A stretch of 64,000 nt of DNA from Pricia antarctica (lineage in GTDB: Bacteria; Bacteroidota; Bacteroidia; Flavobacteriales; Flavobacteriaceae). The translations under genes and the position numbers were made by a program. Shown one piece after another: positions 63,749 through 64,000 of the stretch (the first letter of the stretch is position 1; every line of letters starts with the position of its first letter). The notes under the pieces were generated by a model. That model searched no databases and was not told the origin of the DNA. It saw nothing but the letters and a program-made list of their open reading frames with translations. Location: assembly GCF_900101815.1 (NCBI RefSeq), contig NZ_FNAO01000009.1, positions 1 through 64,000 of the forward strand, in the 5' to 3' direction.

Positions 63749-64000
63749 ATGAAACCGTTACGAAAACTCCTTAGACTTTTAGGCATGGTATCGTTGACCC
63801 TCTGCGTCGGTGCCAGCATGTATTCCTGTGCCTCGGTACCCAAAGTATCGAAAGAAAACAAAGAAACAATTAAAGAGGTCATGCGGAGTCCTATTCTTGA
63901 AATGGTAAAAGGAAAAGCCGGCTTTGCCAACTCTCAAGATTGGAAAGTTTGGTACGAAGACATCGTCCCGAAAGATTCCGTAAAAGGCACTGTGGTATTG
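63749..64000 (+). CDS. Partial lipoprotein, possible alpha/beta hydrolase
   Basis: An open frame of 84 codons runs off the right edge. It starts MKPLRKLLRLLGMVSLTLCV, then has a lipobox-like MYSCAS with Cys at about residue 27. The mature part, KGKAGFANSQDWKVWYED, then IVPKDSVKGTVVL, looks like the first strands of an alpha/beta hydrolase; the nucleophile region is outside the window. A 26-codon upstream frame (63672..63752) ends in ATGA overlap with its start. Confidence 0.65.
   Translation, partial: MKPLRKLLRLLGMVSLTLCVGASMYSCASVPKVSKENKETIKEVMRSPILEMVKGKAGFANSQDWKVWYEDIVPKDSVKGTVVL

Noticed and set aside
63679-63930. Minus-strand frame of 83 codons at the right edge
   Set aside because: It is antisense to the partial lipoprotein, whose signal and lipobox are clear.

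Overview
The window looks like a chromosomal segment of a marine-type member of the Flavobacteriaceae (Bacteroidota). The evidence is direct: many -7 boxes of the Bacteroidota form TAnnTTTG, several with a TTG about 19-22 bases upstream; two large TonB-dependent receptors with N-terminal carboxypeptidase-like domains; DUF5689/lamin-tail, DUF2141, DUF2480, DUF3078, DUF3108 and DUF3109 proteins; a full suf operon; and a flavobacterial FeoA-FeoB-small Cys-rich protein unit. No rRNA, CRISPR array or insertion sequence was found. One tRNA (Asn, GTT) is present.

Layout. Bases 1-3.8 kb look like one end of an integrative or mobilizable element, all on the minus strand: a partial gene, a BfmA/BtgA-like mobilization protein, a DnaC-like ATPase, a winged-helix replication-type protein, an excisionase-like HTH protein and an unknown membrane protein. 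This block stops next to tRNA-Asn. From 4 kb the genes are core type: RseP, a SCO copper chaperone, feoAB with a 49-aa partner at 9287, small membrane and secreted proteins, and katG. At 15.5-18.6 kb lies a multi-PAS histidine kinase followed by two receiver-only response regulators. At 18.7-24.1 kb a TonB receptor and a DUF5689/lamin-tail lipoprotein form an operon, divergent from a secreted endonuclease/exonuclease/phosphatase-family enzyme; this may be a nucleic-acid or phosphoester scavenging locus. A second TonB receptor, an M23 peptidase with tryptophan 2,3-dioxygenase, and DUF3108 follow.

At 31.8-32.7 kb is the longest gene-poor stretch. It holds a strong candidate for a small RNA of about 105 nt on the minus strand. 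At 33.7 kb is a prokaryotic ionotropic glutamate receptor-like channel with the potassium filter TVGYGD. Next come HemJ, an NtrY-like kinase, enoyl-CoA hydratase, a radical SAM protein, an HD hydrolase with a PlsC acyltransferase, bacilliredoxin, a TerB/J-domain protein, HupE, dCMP deaminase, a CtpA-type protease, MarC and DUF3109. At 49.1-51.8 kb is a LytTR regulator and TPR histidine kinase pair, then DUF3078.

Bases 53.3-60.7 kb are the suf iron-sulfur operon, read leftward: sufA, sufB, sufC, sufD, sufS, sufE, a DUF59 gene and DUF2480. Its spacers carry small repeats and a possible 46-codon gene. The window ends with a Tat-exported Gfo/Idh/MocA oxidoreductase, thiL and the start of a lipoprotein. 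Iron handling is a recurring theme (feo, suf, katG and two TonB receptors). Start codons were moved inward from the longest reading frame where a -7 promoter box overlaps the upstream part of that frame.
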